Below, in pieces: positions 49,006-60,950 of a DNA stretch of 64,000 bases. Source of the DNA: Oxyruncus cristatus. Its lineage: Eukaryota > Chordata > Aves > Passeriformes > Cotingidae. The position numbers were made by a program, and so were the translations under genes. The stretch lies in assembly GCA_013399855.1 (NCBI GenBank), contig VXAY01004755.1:1340031-1404030 (forward strand), in the 5' to 3' direction. A model generated the notes under the pieces. It was not told the origin of the DNA. It was given only the letters and a program-made list of their open reading frames with translations, and ran no database searches. Positions within the stretch are counted from its first letter, which is position 1. Every line of letters starts with the position of its first letter.

Positions 49006-50342
49006 AACGGCAGCTCCAAGTCAATGAGCTGGGTAATGAAAATTCAGGAGCTGTGCGTGTTAGCTTTTATTGCAGAGCTGTTCCTGGAGGGAAAGGCAGG
49101 AATTAATTCGGTATTTGAGGCTTGGGGGGTTTGGGGTCTGGTTGTTTGTTTTACCTGCTGGTTCCCCCCTGGTTTCTGGGGAAAGCGGTGCTGGGGTTGG
49201 CTAAGGCAGAACTGGAAAACCTAAATACCTGCATTCATCCCAACTTTTTACAACCAGGGAATTTGTTCCTTTCTGTAGGATTGCAGGGAGCAGGACTGAC
49301 ACAGCCAGAGCCACAGCACTGCTGGGACAGGCACAGCATCCCTGTTCCTGGCAGGGACCAGGCACCACATCCCTCTTCCCGCACGGAGACCACGCAGGGC
49401 TTGCAGGCAGCAAAGCCTCCAGTTCCTTGAGATGGACTCCAATAGGAATCACCCCTGTAAAATCTATGGATTTGACAGTATCACTTACAGAAAGCCACCC
49501 CCAGCTGTGGAGTAACCAGGCATTTCTGGGCAGGTTTAAATCCCAATTTACCAACTCATCAGCATTTAATCAACGGTCACTCCACAGCTCCAGCCAGCTC
49601 AGTTAGCCACAGACAGTGGGCCCATTCCCACCTCCCATCCCTAGAAAAGGCAATCCTGTCTCCAGCAGCAGCTTTCCTAAGAGCTGATGGCTGTGTGACA
49701 CTGCCTGAGTTGGGCTCTGCGGATTTAGAGCAGAGAAGTGGCCCCAGCCTCTGCCTCGCTCCCTTTGCCCCATTCTCTCTGATTTTTACAGCCTCTCTCC
49801 TTCGCATCGTGGCTGAATTGGGATTTAGGGTGGGTTGGCTCCTCAGTGCCACGGCCCTGCCAGGAAACTCCCAAGAGTCTGGCTGCAAAAGCAGAAGTTG
49901 CAGCCCAAGGCTGTGGGTAAAACCCACCCAACGCCCGGAGCCACCCCAGCACTCTCAGCCCCCAGTCCATTGCATCCCTCCCCAGCTCCTGCAGATAATT
50001 CCACGTGGAACACGTAATGTAAGGAGCTAAAGCCAGGCCAGGGATGGCAGGGAGCAGGGGGCACTGTCAGGATCTGACTCAGAGCTCTGGTGCCAGCAGA
50101 GCTGGGCTCTGGTGAGCAGCACCGTCCCCAAGGACCCCGCTCTGGCCCAGGCACCCCCCGACCTCAGCCCTGCTCTGGGCTGGTATTCACCCAATTCCAC
50201 GTCTCAGGAAAGCTTCCTGGGAGGATGAGCTGGTTGGCCTCCTCATGCCCAAGGTCCTGCTCGGCTCCACCAGCAAACCCCAAATTTATGCCCTCCCAGC
50301 CTTGAGGAGCCACACAAACAGCAGCTCCAGCCCCCGCCGTAC

Positions 50343-50426
50343 TTGCAGTTTTTGCATTTTAAGCCGAACAACATTCCTTTCCCACAGACAGTGCAGGTCT
50401 GAGACATCCAGTACTTGGTGGAAAAC
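50343..50426 (-). CDS. KSR2: KSR2 exon E3 (CA3 cysteine-rich C1 domain, first half)
   Basis: This 84-bp exon has one base completing Arg, 27 codons and two bases of Lys. It reads [17 protein letters not shown] and then [10 protein letters not shown]. Cys95, Cys98, Cys108 and Cys111 of the window protein are visible and, with His83 from E2, form the first half of an atypical C1 zinc finger with the short nine-residue spacing also seen in RAF. In the KSR/RAF family this domain directs membrane recruitment and ligand-independent lipid contact. The acceptor is ctccacag|G and the donor AA|GTACGG. Confidence 0.96.
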
Positions 50427-51036
50427 CTGTGGAGAGAAACACGGAGAATGGGAAGGGAGGGAAGAAGCCACATTTACCTCCTGAGCCCTGATTTATGCTG
50501 CCCTTGCTGCCCTCAAACACTGCTGCAGGTGCTGGGGGATCTTTCTAGGGATGCCAAAGCACAAATCTGCCCCCCCCTTCGGTTATGCAGAAGGGCACAA
50601 CCTGCTCCAAAGTGCTCCAAGCCAGCCAGGGGGAGGCATTTGCCACTGCCTGGCTGCGGCTCCCCAGCTTTGCCCACCCCGGGCACTCCCAAAAACACCT
50701 CCTTGCCCTGGGGACCCGAGTGTCCAGCCCACCAAACAGCAGCACTGAGACTACTTCCAGTGGTTTTCCCTCTTCAGGTAGATATGGCGGGGCAATAATC
50801 CAGAGATGGGGAATTTGCTGAAGGTTGGCAAGGTCATGGATAACACACAGCTTTTATTTGATAGCGACTCAGGCCTTATCTAAAACCAAATCTGGACTGA
50901 AATGGAATTTAAATGGGCTTTTTGGACAGCACAGCCCAGCCTGGGAGAGATGGGGAGGAGCCCTGAGCGCCCTGTCCTGGATCAGAGGTGGGAAGGGAGA
51001 TGTTCCTCCCCCAGGAGCACAGCAGGGTGGGAGTAC
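50427..51036 (-). other. KSR2: Intron between E2 and E3 (610 bp)
   Basis: A short GC-rich intron. I see no transposon, tandem repeat or other element in it. Confidence 0.8.
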
Positions 51037-51106
51037 CTGTGTTTTATGGAGTTTCCCAGATCCCGCCGGGGGATCTGCGGGGACCAGCGAGGCACTGACA
51101 GTGTAT
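51037..51106 (-). CDS. KSR2: KSR2 exon E2 (LxVP motif, start of C1 domain)
   Basis: This 70-bp exon has two bases completing Asn, 22 codons and two bases of Arg. It encodes TLSVPRWSPQIPRRDLGNSI followed by Lys-His. LSVP at residues 63-66 fits the LxVP calcineurin-docking consensus; calcineurin is reported to act on KSR2 but not KSR1, so this motif is a plausible site. The final His (residue 83) is the first zinc ligand of the C1 domain completed by E3 and E4. The acceptor is cctgcag|AT and the donor CACAG|GTACTC. Confidence 0.93.
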
Positions 51107-52066
51107 CTGCAGGAGAGACAGGGAAAGCCATCAGTGCTGGCAAAGGCAAGAGCCAGGGTTCAAGTTTCTGGGGAGAGGAGCAAAGGATGCACAGAAAAAA
51201 ATGGGGTTTTCCTGGTATTTCCCCTTGGAGATGCTTCCCTTCGGGAAAGAAGAGACCTCTGGGCTCTGTGTTTGGGTGCGAGGGAACGGGGGGTCTCCTG
51301 TCCCCCCACAACAGCCCCCAGCCCCCAGCTGGGAGCAGGGGGGTGATGCACCCATGTGCAGGCAGAGCAGGACTGCAAAGCTTCTGGAACCACATCGTCA
51401 TGTCCAAATGACAAGGGAAAATAAAGCTGGAACAGCATCTTCTACACTTTTGAATAAGACATCACATCTCGCGGTGGGGGCTGAGCAGAAAGCCGAGTGT
51501 CAGACAGTCAGGAGGAGATTCCACTCGTATTCCAAGAGAAGAACAGAGCAAAAAGCAGCCTTGGTGCTCTCCTTCCATGGGAAAAGGAAGGAGAAGGGGT
51601 GAGGAAGAAGAGGTAAGTTCATTAGCACTGGAGCAGGACGTTAATTAGCAGTGTGGCCATGCCTGGACTCCGCATCCCCTTCAGCCTCCCAAGGGCAGAG
51701 TCCCTCCTCTTCCTCCCAGAGAAGGGCCACGGAGAGGTCGTGCCCTGCAGGAGGGAATCTGTGCTGGGATTCAAGGGCTGGATTCTCAATAGGGGATTTG
51801 AGAGGTTTCCCAGGCCCAAGCCCCAAAGCCCAGCACGAGCCGAGGCCTGAGCGGCGCAGCCCGGCCGTTTGCTCCGTGTGCCGGCAAATCCCTGGGCAAA
51901 CACACGCTGGATATTATCCCTGGGAGTCGGGAGAGCCACTGTTTGCTCCAATATCCCATTTTAATATAGCAGGCGGAGGGGAGCTCTAATTGCACTCGCC
52001 TGCTGAAGGTTACATTTACATCCTGCTTCCTGTGCCAGGGACCAAGTCCTGGGAGCATCCTGAACT

Positions 52067-52350
52067 CCCTCCTTCTCCAGGACCATCCTAAACTGTTCCT
52101 TTTCCAACATCCTAAACTGCCTCCTTCTTCAGGATCCTAAAGTGCCTCCTTCTCCAGCATCATCCCAAACTGCCTCCTTCTCCAGCATCATTCTAAACTG
52201 CCTCCTTCTCCAGGATCCTAAACTGCTTCCTTCTCCAGGATCCTAAAGTGCCTCCTTCTCCAACATCATTCTAAATGGCCTCCTTCTTCAGGATCCTGAA
52301 GTGCCTCCTTCTCCAGCACCATCCCAAACTGTCTCCTTCTCCAGCTCCTC
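52067..52350. repeat. Tandem array of about 31-34-bp units, about 9 copies
   Basis: The unit is TGCCTCCTTCTCCAGCATCA with TCCTAAAC, in two variants (AGGATCCTAAA or AGCATCATCCCAAA). Strongly pyrimidine-biased on the plus strand. Confidence 0.9.
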
Positions 52351-52434
52351 CCTCCAGCAGCTGTTCTGGCTCCTTCTCTTACTCCACTGCGTTGGTGCCG
52401 GACATTCCACAGGCAGAGCCAGCAATGAAGATGT

Positions 52435-52700
52435 CAAATCACAGAATCATGGAATGGGACCTTAAAGCCCACCCAGAGCCACCCCCTGCCATGGGCAGGG
52501 ACACCTTCCACCAGCCCAGGCTGCTCCACGCCCCATCCAACCTGGCCTTGGACACTTCCAGGGATTCCAGGGGCAGCCACAGCTTCTCTGGGCAGCCTGG
52601 GCCAGGGCCTCCCCACCCTCACAGCCAACAATTCCTTCCCAATATCCCATCCAACCCTGCCCCCTGGCAGTGGGAAGCCATTCCCTGTGTCCTGTCACTG
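52435..52700 (-). mobile_element. CR1 3' end
   Basis: AAATCACAGAATCATGGAAT to GTGGGAAGCCATTCCCTGTG. It lacks the TTTGGGTTGGGA module found in its relatives (small deletion). Confidence 0.92.
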
Positions 52701-53149
52701 CCCATGTAAAAAGTCATTCTGCCTCATATGTCTGAGCCCCTTCAAAGCCAATGAGGGGATTTGATTTCCCCATCTCCGCCTTGGCTCTTTCATCCCATGG
52801 CAGCATTTTTGACCCACGGTTCTCCCCAGCCATTGAGACAACCCAACCTCCCACTGCCCCAGCACCTGCAGCCTCCCAGGGGTGGGAAGTTGGTCCCCAG
52901 ATCCCAGAGATGACGCTCCTAAGAGTGTCACCACTCCACATCCCTCCCGAAATGTCACCATCTCCCTGGTAAATCACATTACACAAATGAGTTGTCATCA
53001 CCCCCCTTCCAACCCCGGTCCCCGAAGAACTAAACACCCGGGCAGGAACAGCTCCTCTCCCAGAATTAAATTACAACCTCCGCTTTATCAGCCACAATTT
53101 ATTTTCCACTAAACTCTCAGCTGGCCTCAATTAAATCCTGCCAGCCCGG

Positions 53150-53460
53150 GGAGGGGGAGAGGGAACGGAGGCAAAGACGGCCGCTGAGCCTTTTAATTAC
53201 TTTCTAAATGTGCTCACTGCAGAAAGGTATTAAAGTGTATCGGGGATTTTGACCTCGTAAAGCAAATGAGACCCGCGTGATTCACGGCTAATTAGGCTCA
53301 TTAGAGGCAGCGATACACGTTGGATGGCGGTGTTTAACAATAGAGGGAAAAGCAGCCGAGCGGGGCAGGAGGGCAGGGGAAGGCACCCCGCGGCCGCGGG
53401 GAACAGCCCCGAGAGTTTGGGGAGCCGTGGAGTTAATCGGCAACTCTTTCCCCTTTAACC
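53150..53460. other. Repeat-free AT-richer intronic block (possible conserved element)
   Basis: CTTTTAATTACTTTCTAAAT, GTATTAAAGTGTATCGGGGA, TCACGGCTAATTAGGCTCAT and CGATACACGTTGGATGGC. No transposon or tandem structure. Suggestive only. Confidence 0.3.
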
Positions 53461-55139
53461 TGTGCAGTGAGATTCCCACTCGGAGGAAAAGCTGCTTCTC
53501 CCTCCCGGTGTTGAATCAGGGTGATAACCAGAGGGAAGGCGAGGAATAGGTAATTGCAACAAAACCCCCTGCGAGCACGTCGTGCTGCTGCAGGAGAGGG
53601 GGCCAGGCTTTGTCTGGAGGACCCCGGGATGGAGAAACGCCAGAGCCGGGGCAGCGGGATCAGTTGATCCTCGCAAGCTTTGGAGTGTGACAGCGGTTGC
53701 CTCTCTCCCTCCGTCTCTCCCTCCTCCTCCCCGCACCAGCCACGCCGAGCTGCTCCCGACTAGTGATGTCTCCCGACCTCCCCTGCCCGCGTATCAGTCA
53801 TTACTCAAACCTTTATCACCAGCAACCTTCCTGCACGGCTTGAAATTCCAAGCTCTCCTCGCTCTTCCCGTCGCGTAATTTCCCCCTCAATCCCCGCTCT
53901 CCTCCTCCGGGACGATACTTAACGGGCACAGGTGGCATTTCCCAGGGAAGAAGCAGCCCGGGGTGAGCCCCCATCCCCTTCCCGCCACCCCATCACGCGG
54001 AGGGGCTCCCAAAAACCAAACCCGACGCCCCCCCCCCACTCCCAGCACATCAGGGCGGCGCAGACCCCGGTGCCAGGGCGGTGCCACCCTCCACCCCAGA
54101 AACACCCCAAAATCTGCGCGGTGCCTTCGCCACACCGGCAAAGGTCACAGCTCCTGCTCCGCGCGGCACAGCTTATCCTTGAGTCAACAGCCTGAGCTTG
54201 ATGGGATCGGATGTGCCGCGAGGAGAGCGGGGAAGGGGGGAACCCAAGCGGGCAGAGGGTGACAGCCACCTCCGGCGCGTCTCTGACAGGCGACATGGGA
54301 GAAGAGCCCTGCCAGCCGCCTCCCCAGCGGTGACAGGCAGCTGTGACAGCCACCGCCGGTCCCTGAGTGGCACCCGCGCGCCTCGGAGGTGACGAGGACG
54401 GCGCTGCTGCCGCGGCCGGGTCGCCCTCCGTGCCCCTGCTGCCATCCCGACAGCGGCCGCTGGGGATGTTTCCCGTCACTCCCCAGCTCCGAGCTGGGAT
54501 GCCTGGGCATCTCCCGCATGGAGAGGAGCAGCTGGAGCTTCCCTGCCTCATTATTTTGGGTTTCCACCCTCCCTGGGGGCAGAGCAGGCAGGCAGTGATG
54601 CCCTCAGCGAGCAAACCCCCTCACCAAGGACACCAGGAGCATCCTCCGGAGGTGGCCCCATAGCGATGGGGACCGTGTTTGGTCCCAGTTCCCCCCTTCT
54701 CCATCTCCTGGCACCTTTCTGGATGCCCAGGGTAGTGGTGTGAACACGTTATCCATCATGGAGACAGCCTGGCAAACAAACCCTCCTCCTCCCACTCCAG
54801 CAAAGGGCATCAGGAGACGTTCACATTATGAATGGGACGGATTGAATCGATGGAAGTGAACTTGGAAAGCATCCCAGGCTGAATCACTGAAAAGCCAAGG
54901 AATAGCCAGGAGACTTTGCACTTGTCTGGAGACATCCTACAGACCTGTGTCTACCACAGGCTGCCACCAAAATGCTCCCAGTGCCAGGTCCAGGGTGGCT
55001 GAGTCCCACGGAGGGATGACGGGGAGACACTGGGGTGTCTCCTCCCAGAACAGTTCAACATCAGAAGAGATCCAGTATCAAGACCATCTCCACCACCACA
55101 GCCCTGGGCAGAAACCACAGTCTGGAGCTAAATCACAGT

Positions 55140-55340
55140 ATCAGAACCACGGAAAAGTTTGGATTGGAAGGGACCTTAAAGCTCATCCAGTCCCACCCTG
55201 CCATGGGCAGGGACGCCTTCCCACCAGCCCAGGTTGCTCCAAGCGCCGTCCAACATGGCCTTGGACACTTCCAGGATGGGACAGCTTCTCCAGGCAAGCT
55301 GTGCCTGTTCCAGAGACACTGTTCCCACGTCTCACCACCA
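55140..55340 (-). mobile_element. CR1 3' end
   Basis: TTTGGATTGGAAGGGACCTT, CATCCAGTCCCACCCTGCCA and GGCCTTGGACACTTCCAGGA. Confidence 0.9.
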
Positions 55341-55659
55341 TCCTGATGGTGACGGGGGGTGCTGGCAGAGGTTACTGCCCACGTGGCCCCAGCCGGGGAG
55401 CTGAGCACAGCAGGGAGATGCTCTGAAGCAAAGGGTTCAAAGGCCCTTCCTGAGACACCTTGGTCCTTGCTCGCGCTGGTTTCAGGGCCAAAATAGGATG
55501 GGAGAGATCCCTGAATAGCTCAGCTGCAGCAACGCTCAGAGCAGCAGCTCCAGCAGCTTTCCCTCCCCAGGATACAAAATCCACACGGGATTCAAGCCAC
55601 AAAGGGCGTCGCCTGTTCCCTCCATCAGTGCACGTGGCAGACACCCTGCACAGCATTTG

Positions 55660-55755
55660 GTCTGGTGGAAGGTGCTCCTGTCCATGCAGGGGGTGGAATG
55701 AGATGGTCTTCAAGGTCCCTTCCAATCCAAGCCTTTCTGGGACGCTGTGGATCAC
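55660..55755 (+). mobile_element. CR1 3' end (short)
   Basis: GGTCTGGTGGAAGGTGCTCC, GATGGTCTTCAAGGTCCCTT and CCAATCCAAGCC. Confidence 0.85.
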
Positions 55756-57061
55756 AGCCAGGTCCAAACCCAGGAGCTGTGGCTGGAAGGATGATCCATT
55801 GGGCTGAAACAAAACCTCAGCCGTGGCCGAGGGGATCATCCACAGCAGGCAGAGAGGGCAGAGCTGTTCTCAGAGCATCCCTCTGGTAAGAAAAGACTCT
55901 CTCCCTAATCCCAGCAGCTCCTCTTTGCAGCGTGACAATCCTGTTCATGCAGCTGGAATGTCGTGTTCAGCTGCTCCACTGCCTGGGAGACTCAGAGTGG
56001 GATTTCCACACCCTCCCACCCCGCTCCAGTTCTCAGCCTTGCAGGCTCAATTAGGCTTAGCCAGACTAAACTGGATTCTGTGGCTCCACACTCCTCTACA
56101 CAGGGGTAGCAAAACCTCTGGAGCCTCACTGCTGGCTGGAAAAGCCCCGTGGTGAGGCAGCCAGATGTGGCCAGATGTGGGAGCTCCCAGCTGGGCTGCC
56201 AGCACAGCCCTGCAGCGCTCATGGCTTGGTCTGGCAGCAGGGGAGGTTCAGGGAGGAGGAAACCACTGATGGTCTCTAAGAATGTTGGGAATGAGGGTGC
56301 TTTGAGCCAGGACAGTGTTAAGGGGAATCCTCTCCCCACTCTGGGGGTGAGATGCCTGTGGAGCGGGGCCGTGGCCTGAATGGCACCAATTGCTTGCTCC
56401 TGTGCCCCACGGCACCTTCAGTGCCCTTGGGTCCTGCCTGGTCCTTCCCAGCAGAAAAACTGGATTTAGGGCTCCTGGGCTCCCACTTGGATCCACTGGA
56501 CATTATTCTGACTCCCTCCCCACCAGCCACACCCACCTGGGGTGACCCTTTCACACATGGTCGGGGCTGAGGGGGCTCCAAGAGCTCTGGGGGCATCCCA
56601 GCACTTGCTGCTGGTTGGGCCATCCCTGGTTGCCCACCCAGGCCCCTGGTGGGCACAGCCAGGCTGCTTCCCAGGGAAGGGGGGGTCAGCACCATAACCT
56701 GCAAATCCTTGGCCACAAAGCCAAGAGGAAGAGCCAGGACCAGGACTGAGAAGAAGTGTCCCACCAGGGACAGCACCAAGGGGATGGAATGGGGCTGATG
56801 GACAGGGCTGGGCTGATGTCCCCAGCTGGGAGCTGGGCATCACTGGAGACCACATCAAACCAGTGGTGATGGGCTCTGCAAGGACAAACAAAGGCTTGGA
56901 GTGGTCACTGCCCATGACCCCATGCACCAGGGGACATTCCACGGCTCTTGTCTTGCTCCTGGGACATGGAAAAGAGCCTTTGTGCTGCAGGAAGGTGTTC
57001 AGCAATGTCCCTGCACGGAGAGACCTCACCCACGGCTCTGGTCTGGGGACAAGTGGTGTGT

Positions 57062-57640
57062 TCACAGAATCATAGAATCAGATGGGTTGGAAAGGACCTC
57101 TGAGATCATCAAGCCCAACCCTTGATCCAACACCACCGCGGTTCCCAGACTATGGCACTCAGTGCCACGTCCAGCCTCATCTTAAACACCTCCAGGGATG
57201 GAGAATCCACCACTTCCCTGGGCAGCCCATTCCAAGGGCTGATCCCTCTCTCTGGAAAGAATTTCTTTCTAATATCCAACCTAAACCTCCCCTGGCACAG
57301 CTTAAGGCCGAGCCCTCTTGTCTTACTGCTGGTTCTTGGGAGAAGAGACCAACCCCCACCTGGCTACACCCTCCTGTCAGGGAGTTGTAGAGAGCGATGA
57401 GGTCTCCCCTGAGCCTCCTCTTCTCCAGGCTCAACAACCCCAGCTCCCTCAGCCTCTCCTCACAGCACTTGTGCTCCAGTCCCTTCCCCAGCCTGGTTGC
57501 TCTTCTCTGGACCTGCTCCAGCCCCTCCATGTCCTTCCTGAGCTGAGGGGCCCAGAACTGGACACAGCACTCCAGGGGTGGCCTCACCAGCGCCGAGTAC
57601 AGGGGCAGAATCACCTCCCCGTTCCTGCTGACCATACTGG
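57062..57640 (-). mobile_element. CR1 3' region (about 580 bp)
   Basis: TCACAGAATCATAGAATCAG, ACCTCTGAGATCATCAAGCC, GGGCAGCCCATTCCAAGGGC and upstream to ACACAGCACTCCAGGGGTGG. It is the same subtype as 30490-31160 but in the opposite orientation. Confidence 0.94.
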
Positions 57641-58369
57641 TCTCTCCTGGGGCACAGAAGAGTTGTTGGTCTCTCCTGGGGCACAGAAAGGCTTGGGTTG
57701 GGTTGGCTGCTCCTCTCCTGGGTTGGAAGGGCAGCAGTGAGGACATTCCCTGCTCAGCCATGTGCCCAGCTGCTCATTTTTCTGTCCTAACACAGCAAAG
57801 TCACTCACAGCCTTGTTTTGGCCCTTCCCTTCCCCCCACTTCTGTTTTACACGGTCCAGGATGGGAATGACGTTGTTGGCCCGTCCTGGAGGACACCCAG
57901 CAGGTGACCTGACCTGGATGCACGTGGTGACAGTGCTCCGGCAATGCCAGTCACCCCCAGGACCACCAGGGAACGGGGACACGAACAGGACCTGCTAGTC
58001 CTGAGCCTTCACAAGAAAAAGGAGAAGGTCCAACCTGATTTCTGGGTGCTTAAGCCAAGACATGGGGTGTCCTAAATCCAGTTTCACAGTAACAACATGA
58101 CTCTGGCCGTCACTTGGTCACCAGATGCACCCAGAGAGATCCTGGATGCAGGACAAAATATCTTCTGTCCCTCAGCCCCGGGGCTGGGCTGTTTCAGGGC
58201 CAAGTGTGAGTTCAAAGGCACCTCGAAAGTCTTTACTTCCCCTTTTCTGCTTCCCCTCCAGGAGCTACTATGGAAAAACTAATCCAAACCCCAAATTCAC
58301 AGGGCTCCTGGCCCTGTGGGAAGGGGACTTCACCCCTCCTGCCACTTCCTCACGAGGGGCAGCTCCGAT

Positions 58370-58650
58370 CTCTGCTCTCTGTGAGCAGCGACAGGAGCTG
58401 AGGGAAGGGCTGGAGGTTTGTTCGGAGAGGGCCAGGTTGGGTATCAGGAAAAGGTTGGATATCAGGAAAAGGGCACTGACCAGGCTCCCCAGGGCAGTGG
58501 GCATGGCCCCCAGGCTGCCAGAGCTCCAGGAGTGTTTGGACAACACCCTCAGGGATTGTTGGGGTGTCCTGAGCAGGGCCAGGAGTTGGGCTGATGATCC
58601 CTGTGTGTCCCTTCCCACTCAGGATATTCCATGATTCTACAATTCCACAG
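58370..58650 (+). mobile_element. CR1 3' region with internal 18-bp duplication
   Basis: Two copies of GGTTGGRTATCAGGAAAA occur in a row (58435-58470). It ends with CAGGATATTCCATGATTCTA. Subtype related to 44425-44640. Confidence 0.88.
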
Positions 58651-59424
58651 CAAGATTTGTGCTGCAGGAGGAAGAGGCTCCTTCTGCACCTCCCTCCAGC
58701 CCTCGCGCTCTCGCTCCACGCCTGAGCAAATCCATCCCATCGGGACAAAGGGCTGGGAAAAATACGCGAGGGGCATCGGAACGCGGACGAGGAGCAGGGA
58801 TGACTCAGATGGGAGCGTGCTCCTGCCACAGGGAGCAGGGCTGTTGGGAAGAGATCGTGGAGAGACAGCCACGGAGAGAGGGGTCTCACCCCGGGCTCCT
58901 CTCACACGTCTCAACCTGACAGCAACAAGCTCTCCGTGTTTCCGTGCTTAGGGAAGTAATTCCACATCAACCCAGAGCACACGGCGCTGCTCCCACCAGA
59001 GGGAAAGGGAAGAGGCAGTTTTTGGTGGGTTTTGTCCAAGCCCACGGTCACAGGGAGGGGGTGCTGTGGAGAGTTTGTCTGCCAAGCCACGTCCGTGCCC
59101 CGAGGAGGGGGACAGGGAGATCCCTGCCATGCAGGGTGGGCACGATGCCTTTTGGGGAGCCCCACGGAGCTCATCCAGCAGCACAGGGGAATCCCACTGC
59201 ACTTCAGGCAAGGAGAAATGGGGGTGGGGCGAGGGGTGACCCCCAAACCACCCTCAGCACTTCTCACAGGACCTACAAGCGCTGGATCTGTGGAGAAGAG
59301 CAGTGGGAGCCGAGCAGGGGGCTGAGGACACCCAAGGTACCGGGTACCGGAGCGGGGGGAGTCACCCCGGTCCCAGAACAGCAATGTGGGGCACGGGGAA
59401 AGCTGCAGAGATGCCAACTTGGTG

Positions 59425-59460
59425 TCCCTGCTGAGAGGGTGGGGAGGCCCTGGCACAGGG
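59425..59460 (+). mobile_element. CR1 fragment (36 bp)
   Basis: Only GAGGGTGGGGAGGCCCTGGC and ACAGG remain before the purine tract. Confidence 0.6.
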
Positions 59461-59625
59461 AGGGAAGGAAGGGAGGAACGAACGAAAGAACAAACGAATG
59501 AACGAACGAAGGGAGGGAGAGCGAAGGGGGAGAAGGGGAGAGGAAGAAAGGAGGAGGAAGGAAACAGGGGGAAGGAGAGGGGGAAAAGGAGGAACAAGGT
59601 AGAAGGAAGGAAAGGGAGGGGAAGG
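59460..59625. repeat. Purine-rich tract with GAAC repeats
   Basis: GGAAGGAAGGGAGG, then GAACGAACGAAAGAAC and several hundred percent-purine blocks of GGGAGA and GGAAGGA type; almost no pyrimidines outside the GAAC section. Confidence 0.9.
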
Positions 59626-60768
59626 AGCTGCCCCATCCCAGTGGCACCCACAACCTATAAACTGGTGCTCAGGGGGGCCAGTGGAGCCTTCCCAGTGCTG
59701 CTTCCCACCCTGGTGAGAAGGACAGGGAGGACGAAAAGCTGCAGGTTCCAGGGGGCTGGATGGGCAGGGTTGGATTGCAAAGCCCTTCTTCAGCCAAGGG
59801 CTGAGCAGTGAGAGCAGCTGGAAGAACCCAAAACGAGCCAGAAGGGCCACATTTTGGGAAAGCAAACAAGGGAAGAATCCAGGGAGGGAAAGGTGATGGA
59901 AAACCAGCCTGGCTGTGGAGCTGGAGGAAGTTTTTAGCTGGGGAGCAAGAGGCAAGGGGACCTCGCCCTCTCCTTGGAGCTCTTGGCTCAAAGTCACTCC
60001 CAGCAGCTGCCACTTGTTTTCTGGGAGGTTTTGTCTGGAGCAGGAGCCACGTCTGGCTTGTAAAACCTTCAATCCCTGGGGAACAAACTGAGGCACTGGA
60101 TAGAGGGCGGGAAATCGGGGTCAGGCTGTCTCTTCCTGACCAGCAGCAACACCCTGGGTGAGCTCCTTGAGCCAAGCCCACCCTCTGAGTCGCATCACAG
60201 CATCTCCTGGGAGAGGAGGAACCACCCCAGCAGCCTCACAGGTGGGACCAGGGTTGGGATGAAGCTCAGGGGGGTTTGCACCAGGGCTGGCTCATCCCAG
60301 AACTCCGCCTTGGCTCCAAACCCAGCGAGCCGGAGAGGCCTGAAACGCACCCAGCCTGCCCGGAGGTAAAACCCCAGCTGGGTTTCCAAAGAAACCCTTG
60401 GAAAAGCCCCTTTTAGGTGGCATCCAGGTGACGTGAGCACAGTCACCTCACGGCTTGTGTCCCAGGGGACAACAACCACCGGTGTGGCTGTGACAGGGGA
60501 GCGCACCCGTTTGCACCACATCAGCATTCAGCGTGGCGGCGGGTCCGCGCCGACAAAACCCACGAACCATCACGTTTTTTGGGGCTTCGCTTTGCCCAGA
60601 GGCCTCCACGTATCCCTAAACACAGAGGTGAGGCACCTACGCCGGGGCTGTGCCGGCTGGACAACGCCCGAGCGGAACCCTCCGCATGGCTGGCTCCGAG
60701 ATTCCCGTCCGCTCTGGGCCCCAAGCACCACCCAGCACCTGGAGGAGGGCCCTGGGGGGGACACTTAC

Positions 60769-60950
60769 TTGCTGAGAAGGTGGCTTCGGTGTGGACAGGG
60801 GGGGTGGAGGGCAGGAAGGGCGGGTACCCCACGAAGAAGGAGCGCAGGGAGCGCTCGGAGAGGAGCGGCGAGCGCTGGGCGGGGATGTTCTCGCAGCTCC
60901 CCACGCTGTTGTGGATCTTGAGGTTCAGGGGCTTGTTCTTCTTCTTGACT
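60769..60950 (-). CDS. KSR2: KSR2 exon E1 (CA2-CA3 linker)
   Basis: This 182-bp exon has one base completing Arg, 60 codons and one base of the following Asn. It reads VKKKNKPLNLKIH at its start and TPPVHTEATFSA at its end. The middle has the Ser/Pro/Arg-rich SPLLSERSLRSFF segment, which is typical of the region between CA2 and the cysteine-rich domain. The acceptor is ctccag|A after a strong pyrimidine tract; the donor is A|GTAAGTG. The first base implies that the preceding exon ends two bases into an Arg codon. That exon is not in this window. The peptide closely matches recalled mammalian KSR2. Confidence 0.93.

Larger units (their letters stand above)
47425..50342 (-). other. KSR2: Intron between E3 and E4 (2.9 kb)
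   Basis: It contains a composite CR1 insertion (47510-48065), a short CR1 3' end (48490-48590) and an A-rich tract near 48909-49005. The stretch 48700-48900 is repeat-free and contains TTAATTA-like motifs. The remainder shows nothing I can name. Confidence 0.75.
51107..60768 (-). other. KSR2: Intron between E1 and E2 (9.7 kb)
   Basis: It holds CR1 fragments at about 52435-52700 (minus), 55140-55340 (minus), 55660-55755 (plus), 57062-57640 (minus), 58370-58650 (plus) and 59425-59460 (plus). It also holds a pyrimidine-rich tandem array at 52067-52350, a purine tract at 59460-59625 and an AT-richer, repeat-free block at 53150-53460. No further exon was recognised. Confidence 0.8.

Noticed and set aside
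57177..57761. 194-residue minus-strand open frame
   Set aside because: The same CR1 module as 30490-31160 in reverse orientation; not a host gene.
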